Shown here piece after piece: positions 18,436-26,559 of a stretch of 44,772 nt of DNA (its first letter is position 1; every line of letters begins with the position of its first letter). Origin of the DNA: an uncultured archaeon. Its GTDB lineage: Archaea > Thermoproteota > EX4484-205 > JAAOZP01. The stretch spans positions 1 to 44,772 of the forward strand of contig CALIBN010000023.1 in the NCBI GenBank assembly GCA_938045545.1, read 5' to 3'. The position numbers were made by a program, and so were the translations under genes. The notes beneath the pieces were generated by a model that ran no database searches, was not told where the DNA came from, and saw nothing but the letters and a program-made list of their open reading frames with translations.

Positions 18436-19406
18436 ACTATTCCTGTCCTCCCGCCGTCAAAGCTTGAGACTTTAAAATCCAAAAGCATCTTCTTCTCAAG
18501 CATTTTTATTCTTTTCCAAAGCTGCGAGTATCCTAAAGGCTTAACCCCACTCTCCCTAGCGATACTTCTATATTCTTCAAAAAGATTTTTAAAACGTATG
18601 CTTTGAGCACGTTCTGAAACTATCTTCAGAATCATTCTCTCATGAACATCGCTGAGATTTGCATTCACATATTCTAAAGGATTATCGGCTAGTTTTTTAG
18701 AAACCTTTAAAACATGGTTTTCATCAACACAGTTATTCTTGGAGGCGTCTAAAGCGGCTTTTAGAATTCCTATGGCGAGCCGGGCGTCTCCTCTAAAACC
18801 GGCTATTCTGCTTATGGTGTTTAAAGCCTGCTCATCCACGTAAAAGCCTTCATGCACCCTGAGAAACTCCATAAGTATAGTTCGGATTTCCTCGAAAGTA
18901 TATGGCCTAAAGTATATTGTGTAAACCGGCGGTGGAACCATGCTGATGTCAACCGGAATGCTGTCTGATCTGAAGATCAACAGTATGAAAAATCTCCCCA
19001 TTGGAAAAGCCTCGCCGATCCTTAAAACTGTAGAAACATGTTTATTTTCAGGCGAAAAAATTTCAACGTTATCAATCGCCATGAGAAACCTGTTCTTTAA
19101 AAGGCTGAGTGCCTCCAGTCCAGAGTATCCTCTCAGGCCGCACGCATGTTGAAGGGCGCCGAATAAACCACGGCAACCTGAGGCTTCAGGATCAAGGTAA
19201 ATCTGCTCAAGGTTTTTCCAAGCATATTTAGCATTATTCATAAGCTTCCTTGCAACGGTTGTTTTCCCTGTTCCCGGTCCTCCCCATATTATTACTGTTA
19301 CGGTTAAAGGGTCTTCGCTTTCCATGAACATTCTTAGAAGCATCCATATCTTACCATACTCCTCGGTTCTCAACCGGACTAATTTCCCACCTAAGGGTTC
19401 TTCCAA
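18399..19406 (-). CDS. Divergent Orc1/Cdc6-like AAA+ initiator protein
   Basis: An AAA+ ATPase with a C-terminal winged helix, the layout of archaeal Orc1/Cdc6. Walker A GGPGTGKTT is at residues 42-50; Walker B reads FLMAIDNVEIF, with Asn113 where the catalytic acidic residue (DE) is normally found, so ATP hydrolysis may be weak or absent. The sensor 2 helix GFRGDARLAIGILKAA is well kept. At 335 residues it is shorter than typical initiators (about 390-410). The C-terminal SIRFKNLFEEYRSIARESGVKPLGYSQLWKRI resembles the winged helix of Orc1. TTG 19406 is the start; an origin-box-like sequence lies just upstream at 19411-19427. It may be a regulatory paralogue rather than the main initiator. 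Confidence 0.68.
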   Translation of the reverse strand: MEEPLGGKLVRLRTEEYGKIWMLLRMFMESEDPLTVTVIIWGGPGTGKTTVARKLMNNAKYAWKNLEQIYLDPEASGCRGLFGALQHACGLRGYSGLEALSLLKNRFLMAIDNVEIFSPENKHVSTVLRIGEAFPMGRFFILLIFRSDSIPVDISMVPPPVYTIYFRPYTFEEIRTILMEFLRVHEGFYVDEQALNTISRIAGFRGDARLAIGILKAALDASKNNCVDENHVLKVSKKLADNPLEYVNANLSDVHERMILKIVSERAQSIRFKNLFEEYRSIARESGVKPLGYSQLWKRIKMLEKKMLLDFKVSSFDGGRTGIVWRRDLNWATRL

Positions 19407-19410
19407 GGCC

Positions 19411-19427
19411 TATACTGGAAACTAATC
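19411..19427. promoter_or_regulatory. Single origin-recognition-box-like sequence
   Basis: The sequence TATACTGGAAACTAATC lies 5 bp before the start of the Orc1/Cdc6-like gene. It resembles the core of archaeal origin recognition boxes, in which GTGGAAAC is followed by AA, but only one copy is evident and the G-rich end is missing. It could be an autoregulatory site or chance. Confidence 0.25.
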
Positions 19428-19529
19428 CTACTATGCTGCTTATTTTGGTTTACGAATGTAAATTGGTGAGGGAGAGAGTAGGGTGAATAAGTAATGTTTT
19501 TAAGGGCCGTCTGGGGTAACGGTTAGTTG

Positions 19530-19682
19530 ATGCCTGAACTCCAGTGTTTAGCCTGCAACAGGGTTATAAGCGAGGAGGAAATGTCAGAGTTTAGAGGGGA
19601 TGTGAGATGTCCCTACTGCGGCTTCAGGGTTCTAAAGAAGACACGTTCGAAAAAGATTGCTAAACAGGTTTTTTCCGAGTAA
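19530..19682 (+). CDS. rpo12: DNA-directed RNA polymerase subunit Rpo12 (RpoP)
   Basis: A 50-residue zinc protein, the smallest polymerase subunit, which helps hold Rpo3 and Rpo10 in the assembly platform. The pairs QCLAC and RCPYCGFRV supply four cysteines, and the tail VLKKTRSKK is typical. It begins at ATG 19530, about 27 bp after a TATA-like tgtttttaag box at 19494-19504. It lies alone on the plus strand, divergent from the Orc1/Cdc6-like gene, and the next transcription unit (a structured RNA) has its own TATA-like box overlapping the stop. Confidence 0.9.
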   Translation: MPELQCLACNRVISEEEMSEFRGDVRCPYCGFRVLKKTRSKKIAKQVFSE

Positions 19683-19707
19683 ACTTTATATAAACCTCCA
19701 TAGGTCC

Positions 19708-19834
19708 GTATTCGGGAAACGGTGAGGGTCGTCCTCCGTGTATTGGTTGATTCTAAATATCCGTGAGGACATCCCCCACCCTCACCGTTTTCCGTTAAAG
19801 TTGCGACGGTGGGCTCGTGCTTCCCGAATATTTT
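19708..19834 (+). ncRNA. Structured non-coding RNA of about 125 nt, unassigned
   Basis: A closing stem P1 pairs TATTCGGGAA (19709-19718) perfectly with TTCCCGAATA (19821-19830). Inside, P2 is an 11-bp perfect helix (19719-19729 with 19778-19788), extended by a 5-bp P3 (19731-19735 with 19766-19770) and a possible inner AT helix; a small P4 hairpin pairs CCGT at 19792 with ACGG at 19806. Together they form a three-way junction. A strong TATA-like ctttatataaa box at 19684-19694 lies about 20 bp upstream, and a T5 run follows P1 directly. No open frame of note occupies it. The primary sequence does not match 5S rRNA, RNase P RNA or SRP RNA as I know them. It could be a new small RNA or an H/ACA-type guide. 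Confidence 0.6.
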
Positions 19835-19913
19835 TCGAAGAGGCTACTCGGCAGAGCGAGCAAAAACAAGTCTGAAAACAAAGTTTTTAAACCGCTTGGT
19901 TAGTTTTGAAGAA

Positions 19914-20003
19914 GGGGTCGTCGTCTAGAGTTTAAACGGGAAGCTTGGTCTAGGATACCAGCCTGGGGCGCTGGCGACCTGGGTTCAAATCCCGGCGACC
20001 CCA
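19914..20003 (+). tRNA. tRNA-Pro (GGG) with probable D-loop intron
   Basis: Acceptor stem GGGGTCG (19914-19920) pairs with CGACCCC (19996-20002), discriminator A 20003, no encoded CCA. The anticodon stem CCAGC/GCTGG encloses CTGGGGC, giving anticodon GGG at 19965-19967. The T arm is CTGGG-TTCAAAT-CCCGG. The D stem GTCT/GGAT is separated by 26 nt rather than the usual 8-11. Removing 15 nt (about 19929-19943) gives a standard AGCTTGGTCTA loop and a 75-nt tRNA, so a very short intron at a non-canonical position is likely. I could not draw a clean bulge-helix-bulge. A TATA-like tttttaaac box is at 19884-19892. Confidence 0.88.
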
Positions 20004-20097
20004 TTATTTTAACCAGGTTTACTTCAAGCCCTGCTTGCCTAGTAAATCCCCGGGTTCCCGAAAAGTTTATACGTACAACTTTCTAGTCTGTTCAACA

Positions 20098-20322
20098 TTG
20101 CCTGCTTACTATTGTCCGGAATGCGGGGGGGAGTTGAGGTACGAGCCTACTACTAAGATATATGTTTGCAAGGCCTGCGGAAGAGTTTACGAGATAGAGG
20201 AGCTGAAGACTACTAAGGAGAGGTTTCTGAAATCTGTGATGGAGAGCGATGAGGAGAAGAGGAAGAAGCGTAGGCGGGAAATTGTTAAATGGTGGCTGGG
20301 CGAGAAGTCGGTGGAGGAGTAG
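20098..20322 (+). CDS. Small zinc-ribbon protein with basic helical tail
   Basis: A 74-residue protein with one zinc ribbon (YYCPECGGELRY and VCKACGRVYE, four cysteines) followed by a charged, lysine- and arginine-rich helix (DEEKRKKRRREIVKWWLG). The frame is open further upstream to 20035, but a TATA-like aaagtttatac box at about 20061-20071 supports TTG 20098, which begins MPAYYCPECGG. Such small ribbons are common in archaea and often bind nucleic acid or transcription machinery; the exact family is not clear. It follows tRNA-Pro and has its own promoter. Confidence 0.72.
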   Translation: MPAYYCPECGGELRYEPTTKIYVCKACGRVYEIEELKTTKERFLKSVMESDEEKRKKRRREIVKWWLGEKSVEE

Positions 20323-20500
20323 CTCAGAATCTATACCCTTGGTTTAAATGTTTCATTGCTAAAAGGTTTGAGAACATCAACAAATAAATGTAAATGAGTG
20401 ATTAAGCAGGTCAGGCGGATTTTTTATGAATAAGGGGGTGCTTACTCTCGGTTATGAGTAATTTTTAAAAAGCCGAGGGTTTTCGAGTCTATTTACAAGG

Positions 20501-21760
20501 ATGAGTGATCTAGCTGACCGTTTTAGGCTTTCTAGCATCAGTGTCGAGGAAAAACAATACGTTGAGCGGATAATGCTTGACGTAAGGAGAAGAGGCGATA
20601 AGGCTCTTTTAGACTATACTTCTCGCCCTAAGCCTTTTGACAATGTCAAACTTGCCAAGAGCCAGCTTATGGTCAGCGGGAAAGAGCTTAAGGAATCTGA
20701 AGAGAGGATAAAGGTTGAAGTTAAGAAAGCAATCCTTTTTTTGATGAAAAACGTTAAGAAAGTAGTTAAGCTGCAGATGAAGGCTTTTCGGCCAATTGCC
20801 TTCCGTGAAAGAGGGTTTGAGTATTCTCTGCGCCTCTACCCTCTTGAGAGAATAGGCGTTCTGGTTCCAGGTGGAAGAGCATCCTACGTTTCAACCTTAG
20901 TCATGGCAGCTTACCCGGCTGTCTTAATTGGTGTTAGGGAGGTTCATATTTTAACTCCTCCGAGGCCAGACGGGTCTGTCAATCCGGCGATACTTTACGC
21001 TGCCAGATTAATGGGTTTAACAAGGGTTTACCGGTGCAACATGGTTGCTGGGGTGGGTGCTCTGGCTTTCGGCACAAAGTCTATTCCGAGGGTTGACAAG
21101 ATATTCGGCCCGGGAAACAAGTTTGTGATGATAGCGAAGATGGTTGCAAGCAGTTATGGTGTTTCGATAGATATTCCCGCAGGGCCTTCGGAGCTTGTTG
21201 TGCTCGCAGATTCGAGTGCAGACCCTCGTTTAATAGCACTAGACTTAGCTGCACAGGCTGAACACTCGCCTGCTTCCTTTACGGCACTCGTCACAGATTC
21301 ACGCCGCGTAGCGAAGTCTGTTGAGAAAATATTCAAGATGCTTTCTGAAAGACGCCATTTAAAGGCAAGGCTGAACCTATATCTGGTTGGATCCATACAG
21401 GAAGGTGTGGGAAAATGCAACCTGCTAGCACCAGAACATGTTTCCCTACACGTTAAGAATCCTAGGGCAATTGCTGGTAAGCTGACGGTCGCGGGGACGG
21501 TTTTTCTAGGTGGATGTTCGCCACCGGCTATAGGCGATTATGCCTCTGGGAGCAACCATATTCTCCCAACCTCTGGTCATGCGAAAGCAAGGGGTGGAGT
21601 GACCGTACTAGACTACCTAAGGCTTGTCTCCTATCAGGGTTTTTCCATGAAATATGTGAAATCAGTTAGCAGGCATGTTGAGGCCCTGAGCAATGCAGAG
21701 GGGCTCCCACTCCATGGTGTGAGCGTTAAGGCGAGGCTAACTAGGAGGCTGGCTGTATGA
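20501..21760 (+). CDS. hisD: Histidinol dehydrogenase
   Basis: Oxidises L-histidinol to L-histidine in two NAD-dependent steps. All landmarks are present: zinc ligands Gln252 and His255 in AQAEHSP, Asp346 in IGDYASGSNH and His405 in EGLPLHG; catalytic Glu312-His313 in LAPEHVSL; and the conserved IDIPAGPSELVV segment. At 419 residues it is full length. A TATA-like atttttaaaaag box at 20460-20470 lies about 32 bp before ATG 20501. No other histidine genes are in the window, so it is a lone hisD; a HisD-family enzyme for another alcohol cannot be excluded. It overlaps the GPN GTPase start by ATGA. Confidence 0.88.
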   Translation: MSDLADRFRLSSISVEEKQYVERIMLDVRRRGDKALLDYTSRPKPFDNVKLAKSQLMVSGKELKESEERIKVEVKKAILFLMKNVKKVVKLQMKAFRPIAFRERGFEYSLRLYPLERIGVLVPGGRASYVSTLVMAAYPAVLIGVREVHILTPPRPDGSVNPAILYAARLMGLTRVYRCNMVAGVGALAFGTKSIPRVDKIFGPGNKFVMIAKMVASSYGVSIDIPAGPSELVVLADSSADPRLIALDLAAQAEHSPASFTALVTDSRRVAKSVEKIFKMLSERRHLKARLNLYLVGSIQEGVGKCNLLAPEHVSLHVKNPRAIAGKLTVAGTVFLGGCSPPAIGDYASGSNHILPTSGHAKARGGVTVLDYLRLVSYQGFSMKYVKSVSRHVEALSNAEGLPLHGVSVKARLTRRLAV

Positions 21761-22530
21761 AAGCCATCTTCCTAATAGGTACTGCTGGAAGCGGTAAGAC
21801 AACCTTTGTAAAAAACTTCTCCCAATGGATGGAGGATAAGGGAGTGGATGTAGCAAGGATTAACCTGGACCCAGGAGTTATAAGCCTACCCTATCCTGCT
21901 GATTTTGATGTTAGAACATACGTTGACACAGAGAAACTGATGAGGGATATTGGACTCGGGCCCAATAGCGCCCTGACGGTTGCTTCAGACCTTATAGCTG
22001 TTAAGGTTCATGAGATAAGTGAGGAGATCGAGGCAATGGGTCACGAGCTTGCTCTAATCGACACCCCCGGCCAGATAGAGCTTTTCGCCTTTAGACCAGT
22101 TGGAAGAGCATTCTCTGAGAGATTCCTCAAGGGTCCGAGGATGGTGATATACCTGTTTGATTACGTTCTAATGCTCGAACCATTGAGCTTCTTAGCCTCG
22201 CTCTACCTATGCATGTCTGTATACGCTTCCCTCACAATGCCTCAGCTTAACGTTATTAACAAGGTGGATTTAGTTGAACCACGTGTGGTTAGAAGGATTG
22301 AAGAATGGTATTCGAACCATTTGAAGCTCTACGAGGCCATTACTAAATCATACAGGGGGGAGAAACTGAAGCTGGGGCAGGAGCTTTCAAGAGCATTATC
22401 TCTCTTAAGCAGCTTAAATAAGCCTATGCCTGTTTCAGCCGTCACGATGGAGGGGTTTGTAGACGTTTATTCCCAAGTGACAAGGATTCTCGGCACTGGC
22501 GAGGAATTCTCACAGGAACAGGCTTTTTAA
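21757..22530 (+). CDS. GPN-loop GTPase
   Basis: A dimeric GTPase of the GPN family; eukaryotic members assist assembly and nuclear import of RNA polymerase, and the archaeal role is less clear. The P-loop GTAGSGKTT is at residues 8-16, the signature Gly-Pro-Asn at 68-70, the switch II motif LIDTPGQIELF near 107-117 and the base-recognition NKVD later. At 257 residues it has the normal length. It is translationally coupled to hisD by a 4-bp overlap, an odd pairing without an evident common pathway. It ends in SQEQAF with no membrane or coiled-coil addition. Confidence 0.9.
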   Translation: MKAIFLIGTAGSGKTTFVKNFSQWMEDKGVDVARINLDPGVISLPYPADFDVRTYVDTEKLMRDIGLGPNSALTVASDLIAVKVHEISEEIEAMGHELALIDTPGQIELFAFRPVGRAFSERFLKGPRMVIYLFDYVLMLEPLSFLASLYLCMSVYASLTMPQLNVINKVDLVEPRVVRRIEEWYSNHLKLYEAITKSYRGEKLKLGQELSRALSLLSSLNKPMPVSAVTMEGFVDVYSQVTRILGTGEEFSQEQAF

Positions 22531-22586
22531 ACGATTTCTGGACGTGGGAAATATTTATTAAACCATTGTTAAGGTTACTCAGCGAT

Positions 22587-23462
22587 TTGCCCGCCTTCCA
22601 GGAAACCGAGGGCCTTGAGTCAAAGGCTTATGTTAGACAGATTGAGGAGGAGCTTAAGAAACAGAAGGAGAAGCTTACAGGTCTCGTAGCCCGTAGAAGA
22701 CAGCTAAGGGACCAGATTGCAGCGATAAGCAAGCAGATTGATGAATACGTTGCTAAGAGAAACGAGCTTAACGAGCAGATTAAGAAGATTAAGGATGATA
22801 TAGACCGGCTGAGGGCTTCGGAGAAAAACCTTAAGGAGGAAATGGAGCGTAAAAGAGTTGTTATAAAAAGCCGCTCTAGGAAGATAAGGATAAGTGAGAA
22901 GGAGGCTAGGGCACAGCTCTCAAGGCTTGAATGGAGGCTTGCGACAGAGCACTTAGAACCTAAAGAGGAGGCTGAGCTTGTTAAAGAGATCGAGAGGGCT
23001 AGGGCGATTCTGCGCGAGGTTGAAGCAGTAGTCAACATGAGGAAGAACATTGGCGATTTCGAAAAGAAGATAGGTGAAATAACCTCCATGATAATGGAGA
23101 AGAATAATGAGAAGGCTAAGCTTGTGGAATCTTCTAATCTCTACCATGCTAAGATTAAACAGCTTTTGGAGGATAAGAGAATAAAAAAAGACGAGCTTGC
23201 TAAACTTGATTCAGAGATAGATGAGGCTAGGAAGAAGAAGGACGAGCTTTTCATGAAAATGGTTGAGATAGATGCTAAATCCTACTTAGCTAGAATGAGG
23301 CGTGTGCTTATGATGCAGGAGGAGCATGCAAAGCGTTTAAAAATGGAGGAGGCTGTTAAAAGCAAGCTTGCTCTGGATGCTCAGGAGAAGCTTAAACGCG
23401 GCGAGTCGCTGGACTGGGAAGAGTTTAAGGCTATGATAGAGGTGCAGGGTGGTAAACCCTAA
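22587..23462 (+). CDS. Archaeal coiled-coil protein (COG1340)
   Basis: About 291 residues, almost wholly charged coiled coil (ELKKQKEKLTGLVARRRQL and similar heptads from residue 15 to about 225), with a compact C-terminal segment ending LKRGESLDWEEFKAMIE. This matches the archaeal COG1340 group, whose function is unknown. The frame opens at TTG 22566, but a TATA-like aatatttattaaac box at about 22549-22562 runs almost to it; TTG 22587 is about 27 bp further and fits a leaderless start. It stands between the GPN GTPase and the DUF373 gene, on the same strand but with its own promoter. Confidence 0.75.
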   Translation: MPAFQETEGLESKAYVRQIEEELKKQKEKLTGLVARRRQLRDQIAAISKQIDEYVAKRNELNEQIKKIKDDIDRLRASEKNLKEEMERKRVVIKSRSRKIRISEKEARAQLSRLEWRLATEHLEPKEEAELVKEIERARAILREVEAVVNMRKNIGDFEKKIGEITSMIMEKNNEKAKLVESSNLYHAKIKQLLEDKRIKKDELAKLDSEIDEARKKKDELFMKMVEIDAKSYLARMRRVLMMQEEHAKRLKMEEAVKSKLALDAQEKLKRGESLDWEEFKAMIEVQGGKP

Positions 23463-23548
23463 CCAAGATAGTTTATCGTCGTTTTTAGAATTTTTGGACA
23501 TACAAAAGTTTTTTAACTATAGAATACCTCACTAACATAAAGGGCCTA

Positions 23549-24670
23549 TTGGGAGAGGATGCTAAAAGAGCTTTAATCATATGCGTGGATATGGATGACG
23601 ATGTGGGCAGTAAGACCGGGTTAGAGACCCCCATAACCGGGAGGGATAACGTGCTTAGAGCGGCTGAAAAGCTTGCCCTAGTCGACCCGGAGGAGGCTGA
23701 TTCAAACGCTATGTTCGCGTCAATAAGGCTTTTCGACGAGCTTTTCCAAAAAGGCTATTTGACGGAGGTCAGCGTGATCGGCGGCGTAAGGGACGGTGGC
23801 CTTGAAGCATCTCGAAAAGCCATGAATGAGATAATGCGTGTCGCAAACTACTTCAACCCCTCAGAGGTCTACGTTGTGACAGACGGGTTTGGAGAAGAAG
23901 ACATAGAACCGGTCATAAGGGCGAAGCTGCCTCTAGCCGGCGTGAAAAGGGTTGTGGTTAAGCAGAGCCGCTCCATAGAGGCATCCTACATAATATTCGG
24001 AAGATATTTGAAAATGCTTTTCTCAGACCCCAGGTTTAAGAAATGGTTCCTCGGGCTCGGAGGCATCCTCATAATTACGTTAACTATCCTAAGCTACTAT
24101 GGCTCCATAAGGGAGGTTTCAACCGCCTTCTGGAGCATAATAGGTTTAGCTGTTTTGATGAAGGGGTTTGACTTAGACAGGCTTGTCTCAGCAGGTCTTA
24201 AACATGTTTTCGGGGGGGAGATGCCTCCGCAATTCCTAATACTTAAAACATTGTTACTCTCCACAGGCATATCCCTAATATTGTTCGCCCTCTCCACAGG
24301 GCTTTCGACGGGTTTCCTCCCTGATGAAACCTTAATAGCTAGAATCGGGAGGTTCATCGCGCAGACAACTGATGTCATGCTTTTCGGCTTTGCGATAACG
24401 CTTTTAAGCGGTGCAATAAAATATCCTTTAACGGCTTCGAGCGTTCAAGACTCGCTTACAATACTCGCTAACATAGTGACTCTTATCCCCATGCTCAGAA
24501 CACTGGGGCTGGCTATAGCAACCCCCTCGTTCGAGCTTAGAATACTCCTCCACGTCAGCCTTCTAACCCTCATGCTTGTTTTCGCGGTGAACGTCACGGT
24601 TTTCTTAACGATGAGGCTTCTCTACTCGCTGAAAATACTTAAAATCAGCCAGAGAACAAAGATAGCCTAA
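23549..24670 (+). CDS. DUF373 membrane protein
   Basis: A 373-residue protein with a soluble N-terminal domain (residues 1 to about 150: RALIICVDMDDDVG, DSNAMFASIRLFDEL, EVYVVTDGFGEED) followed by about six membrane segments beginning with WFLGLGGILIITLTILSYYG. It belongs to the archaeal DUF373 family (COG2237), whose role is unknown. The N-terminal acidic motifs resemble a Rossmann-like domain. A TATA-like agttttttaac box at about 23505-23515 precedes TTG 23549. Its stop overlaps the uppS start in TAATG, so the two are co-translated; a link with prenyl-lipid or dolichol metabolism is an inference from that coupling. Confidence 0.83.
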   Translation: MGEDAKRALIICVDMDDDVGSKTGLETPITGRDNVLRAAEKLALVDPEEADSNAMFASIRLFDELFQKGYLTEVSVIGGVRDGGLEASRKAMNEIMRVANYFNPSEVYVVTDGFGEEDIEPVIRAKLPLAGVKRVVVKQSRSIEASYIIFGRYLKMLFSDPRFKKWFLGLGGILIITLTILSYYGSIREVSTAFWSIIGLAVLMKGFDLDRLVSAGLKHVFGGEMPPQFLILKTLLLSTGISLILFALSTGLSTGFLPDETLIARIGRFIAQTTDVMLFGFAITLLSGAIKYPLTASSVQDSLTILANIVTLIPMLRTLGLAIATPSFELRILLHVSLLTLMLVFAVNVTVFLTMRLLYSLKILKISQRTKIA

Positions 24671-25473
24671 TGCTAGGGATCGTGGAAAGCATTGCTTCAA
24701 GAATTTCGAGAAACAGGCTATCTCTATGGCTTTACGAGAAGGCGCTCGCAAGACAGGTTAGACAGCTGCCGCCCCCGAAACACATAGGCATAATAATGGA
24801 TGGTAACCGAAGGTGGGCTGAATCAAAAGGCTTAGAAAGATACTTGGGGCATGTTTTCGGCGCGAAAAAGGTCGGCGAGGTTCTTAAATGGTGCTACGAT
24901 CTCGGCATAAACACGGTAACGCTCTACGTTTTCTCAACCGAGAACCTTAAAAGACCGCGTGAAGAGGTTGAATTGATATTTAGGCTCTTTAAAGATAAGC
25001 TTGTCGAGATGATGGATAAAAAGGTTCTGCATGAAAGTGGGACACGTCTCAAGGTAATAGGCAGGAGAGATCTTATTCCTGAGGAGATTATGCAATATGT
25101 TGAGAAAATCGAGAGGGAAACAGAGGGCTATTCCTCGCATTACTTGAACATAGCCTTCGCATACGGTGGGAGGGCTGAAATCGTCGACGCCGTTAAGAGT
25201 ATTGCTCGAGAGGTGGCCGAAGGATTGCTGGAACCAAGCAGCATAGATGAGGAAACTATTTCAAAAAGGCTTTACACTGCTCATCTTCCGGAGCCTGATC
25301 CCGACCTGATAATAAGAACCTCTGGAGAGGAGCGGCTCAGCAATTTTCTCCTCTGGCAGTCAGCATACAGTGAGCTGGTATTCATGGATGTGTATTGGCC
25401 TGAGTTTAGGAGGATAGATCTGCTTAGAGCAATAAGAACATATCAGAGAAGGAAGAGAAGATTTGGACTTTGA
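24670..25473 (+). CDS. uppS: cis-Prenyltransferase (polyprenyl diphosphate synthase)
   Basis: Adds isoprene units in cis to make the long polyprenyl lipid that carries sugars for N-glycosylation. The diphosphate-binding motif IIMDGNRRWAE with Asp44 is at residues 41-51, then LGHVFGAKK, LYVFSTENLKRP, and near the C-terminus LIIRTSGEERLSNFLLWQ and YSELVFMD. At 267 residues it has the normal length. There are no membrane segments; the enzyme works at the membrane surface, and the coupled DUF373 membrane protein could be its partner. It ends 27 bp from the convergent peptidase gene. Confidence 0.93.
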   Translation: MLGIVESIASRISRNRLSLWLYEKALARQVRQLPPPKHIGIIMDGNRRWAESKGLERYLGHVFGAKKVGEVLKWCYDLGINTVTLYVFSTENLKRPREEVELIFRLFKDKLVEMMDKKVLHESGTRLKVIGRRDLIPEEIMQYVEKIERETEGYSSHYLNIAFAYGGRAEIVDAVKSIAREVAEGLLEPSSIDEETISKRLYTAHLPEPDPDLIIRTSGEERLSNFLLWQSAYSELVFMDVYWPEFRRIDLLRAIRTYQRRKRRFGL

Positions 25474-25500
25474 GTTTTGACAAGAACTGGCTGAAGAATT

Positions 25501-26559
25501 TCACTTAAAAGAGGCGTTGGTGAGTTTTAATGGACCGGAGTCTGTTATGAGGTAAGTGTCTTCAAGCCTGACTCCGCCGACGCCAGGCATATACACTCCG
25601 GGCTCGATCGTTATAATGTTTCCTGCTTTAAGCTCCTCGTTGCTCGATGGTGAGATGGAGGGCGGCTCATGAATATCTATCCCAACTCCGTGTCCAAGGC
25701 CGTGTGCAAAATACTTGCCCAACCCATATTCTTCTAGTACTTCACAGGCCGACTTGTCTATCTCACACGCCTTAACACCTGGAAACGCCTTTCGCTCAGC
25801 AGCCTTCTTAGACTCCTCAACAGCCTCGATAATCCGAGCAGCCTCGCATTCCTCAAGCCTTTCCCCGAAAACCATCGTCCTAGTCAAATCACTTTTATAA
25901 TTGAGATAGTCTGAACCCGCGTCTATCAGCACGATGTCACCCCTCTTTAATCGTCTTGCTGAAGGTGTTGCATGAGGGTTTGACGCGTTCTCTCCGAATG
26001 CCACAATTGTTTCAAAAGCAGGTTTGAAAGCGCCCTTTAAAACTATTAGAGAGTCGTATTCGCTGGCAACCTCCACTTCCGTAGTGCCCTCGCTCAGCCT
26101 GCTTGCGATTTCGCTGACTGTTTGACTCGCTATTTCAGCAGCCCTCTTAACCTTATCTATTTCACGAGAATCCTTAACCAGCCGCATCTCCCTAACTATC
26201 CTGCTACCTGTTTTCAAGAGAACACATAGTTCTTTTTCAAGCCTCAAAGCTTCATGCATTTCTAACGCGTCGAACTCCACGTACTTCAAACCAGCCGGTT
26301 TTTCCCTTAAAAGCCTCTGCAAATATCCTTCACCCCTATCTAGCTTCACAACCCTAACCCCGTTCAGCGAGTAAGACATGTTAACACCTTCCAAGGGGGT
26401 TACGAGCAGCTTGGCTTCGCCGCTCCTAGGTATCAGAAGCAACCCTGAAACCGGCCGCTCGCTGTCGACGGCGTAGATTATGTTTCCCTGGTCCCTTAAA
26501 ACAAGCAGGTCTATGCCTGTTCTACTCAACCTGTTTTGAATTATTTCTATCCTGCTCAT
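25501..26559 (-). CDS. M24B aminopeptidase (Xaa-Pro dipeptidase family)
   Basis: A metallopeptidase that removes residues at proline bonds. The N-terminal creatinase-like domain (residues 1-120) is followed by the pita-bread domain with the five metal ligands: Asp in LIDAGSDY, Asp in YKSDLTRT, His in HGLGHGVGIDIHEPP, Glu in TIEPGVYMPG and Glu in GGVRLEDTY. At 352 residues it is full length. Its start overlaps the end of scpB by 38 bp, making it the last gene of the smc-scpA-scpB operon, a linkage with no obvious functional reason. Exact substrate (Xaa-Pro dipeptides or longer peptides) is not readable. Confidence 0.87.
   Translation of the reverse strand: MSRIEIIQNRLSRTGIDLLVLRDQGNIIYAVDSERPVSGLLLIPRSGEAKLLVTPLEGVNMSYSLNGVRVVKLDRGEGYLQRLLREKPAGLKYVEFDALEMHEALRLEKELCVLLKTGSRIVREMRLVKDSREIDKVKRAAEIASQTVSEIASRLSEGTTEVEVASEYDSLIVLKGAFKPAFETIVAFGENASNPHATPSARRLKRGDIVLIDAGSDYLNYKSDLTRTMVFGERLEECEAARIIEAVEESKKAAERKAFPGVKACEIDKSACEVLEEYGLGKYFAHGLGHGVGIDIHEPPSISPSSNEELKAGNIITIEPGVYMPGVGGVRLEDTYLITDSGPLKLTNASFK

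Noticed and set aside
19708..19834. 5S rRNA, because of the size and the three-way junction
   Set aside because: The strongly conserved 5S segments are absent, and the 11-bp perfect inner helix does not fit the 5S fold.
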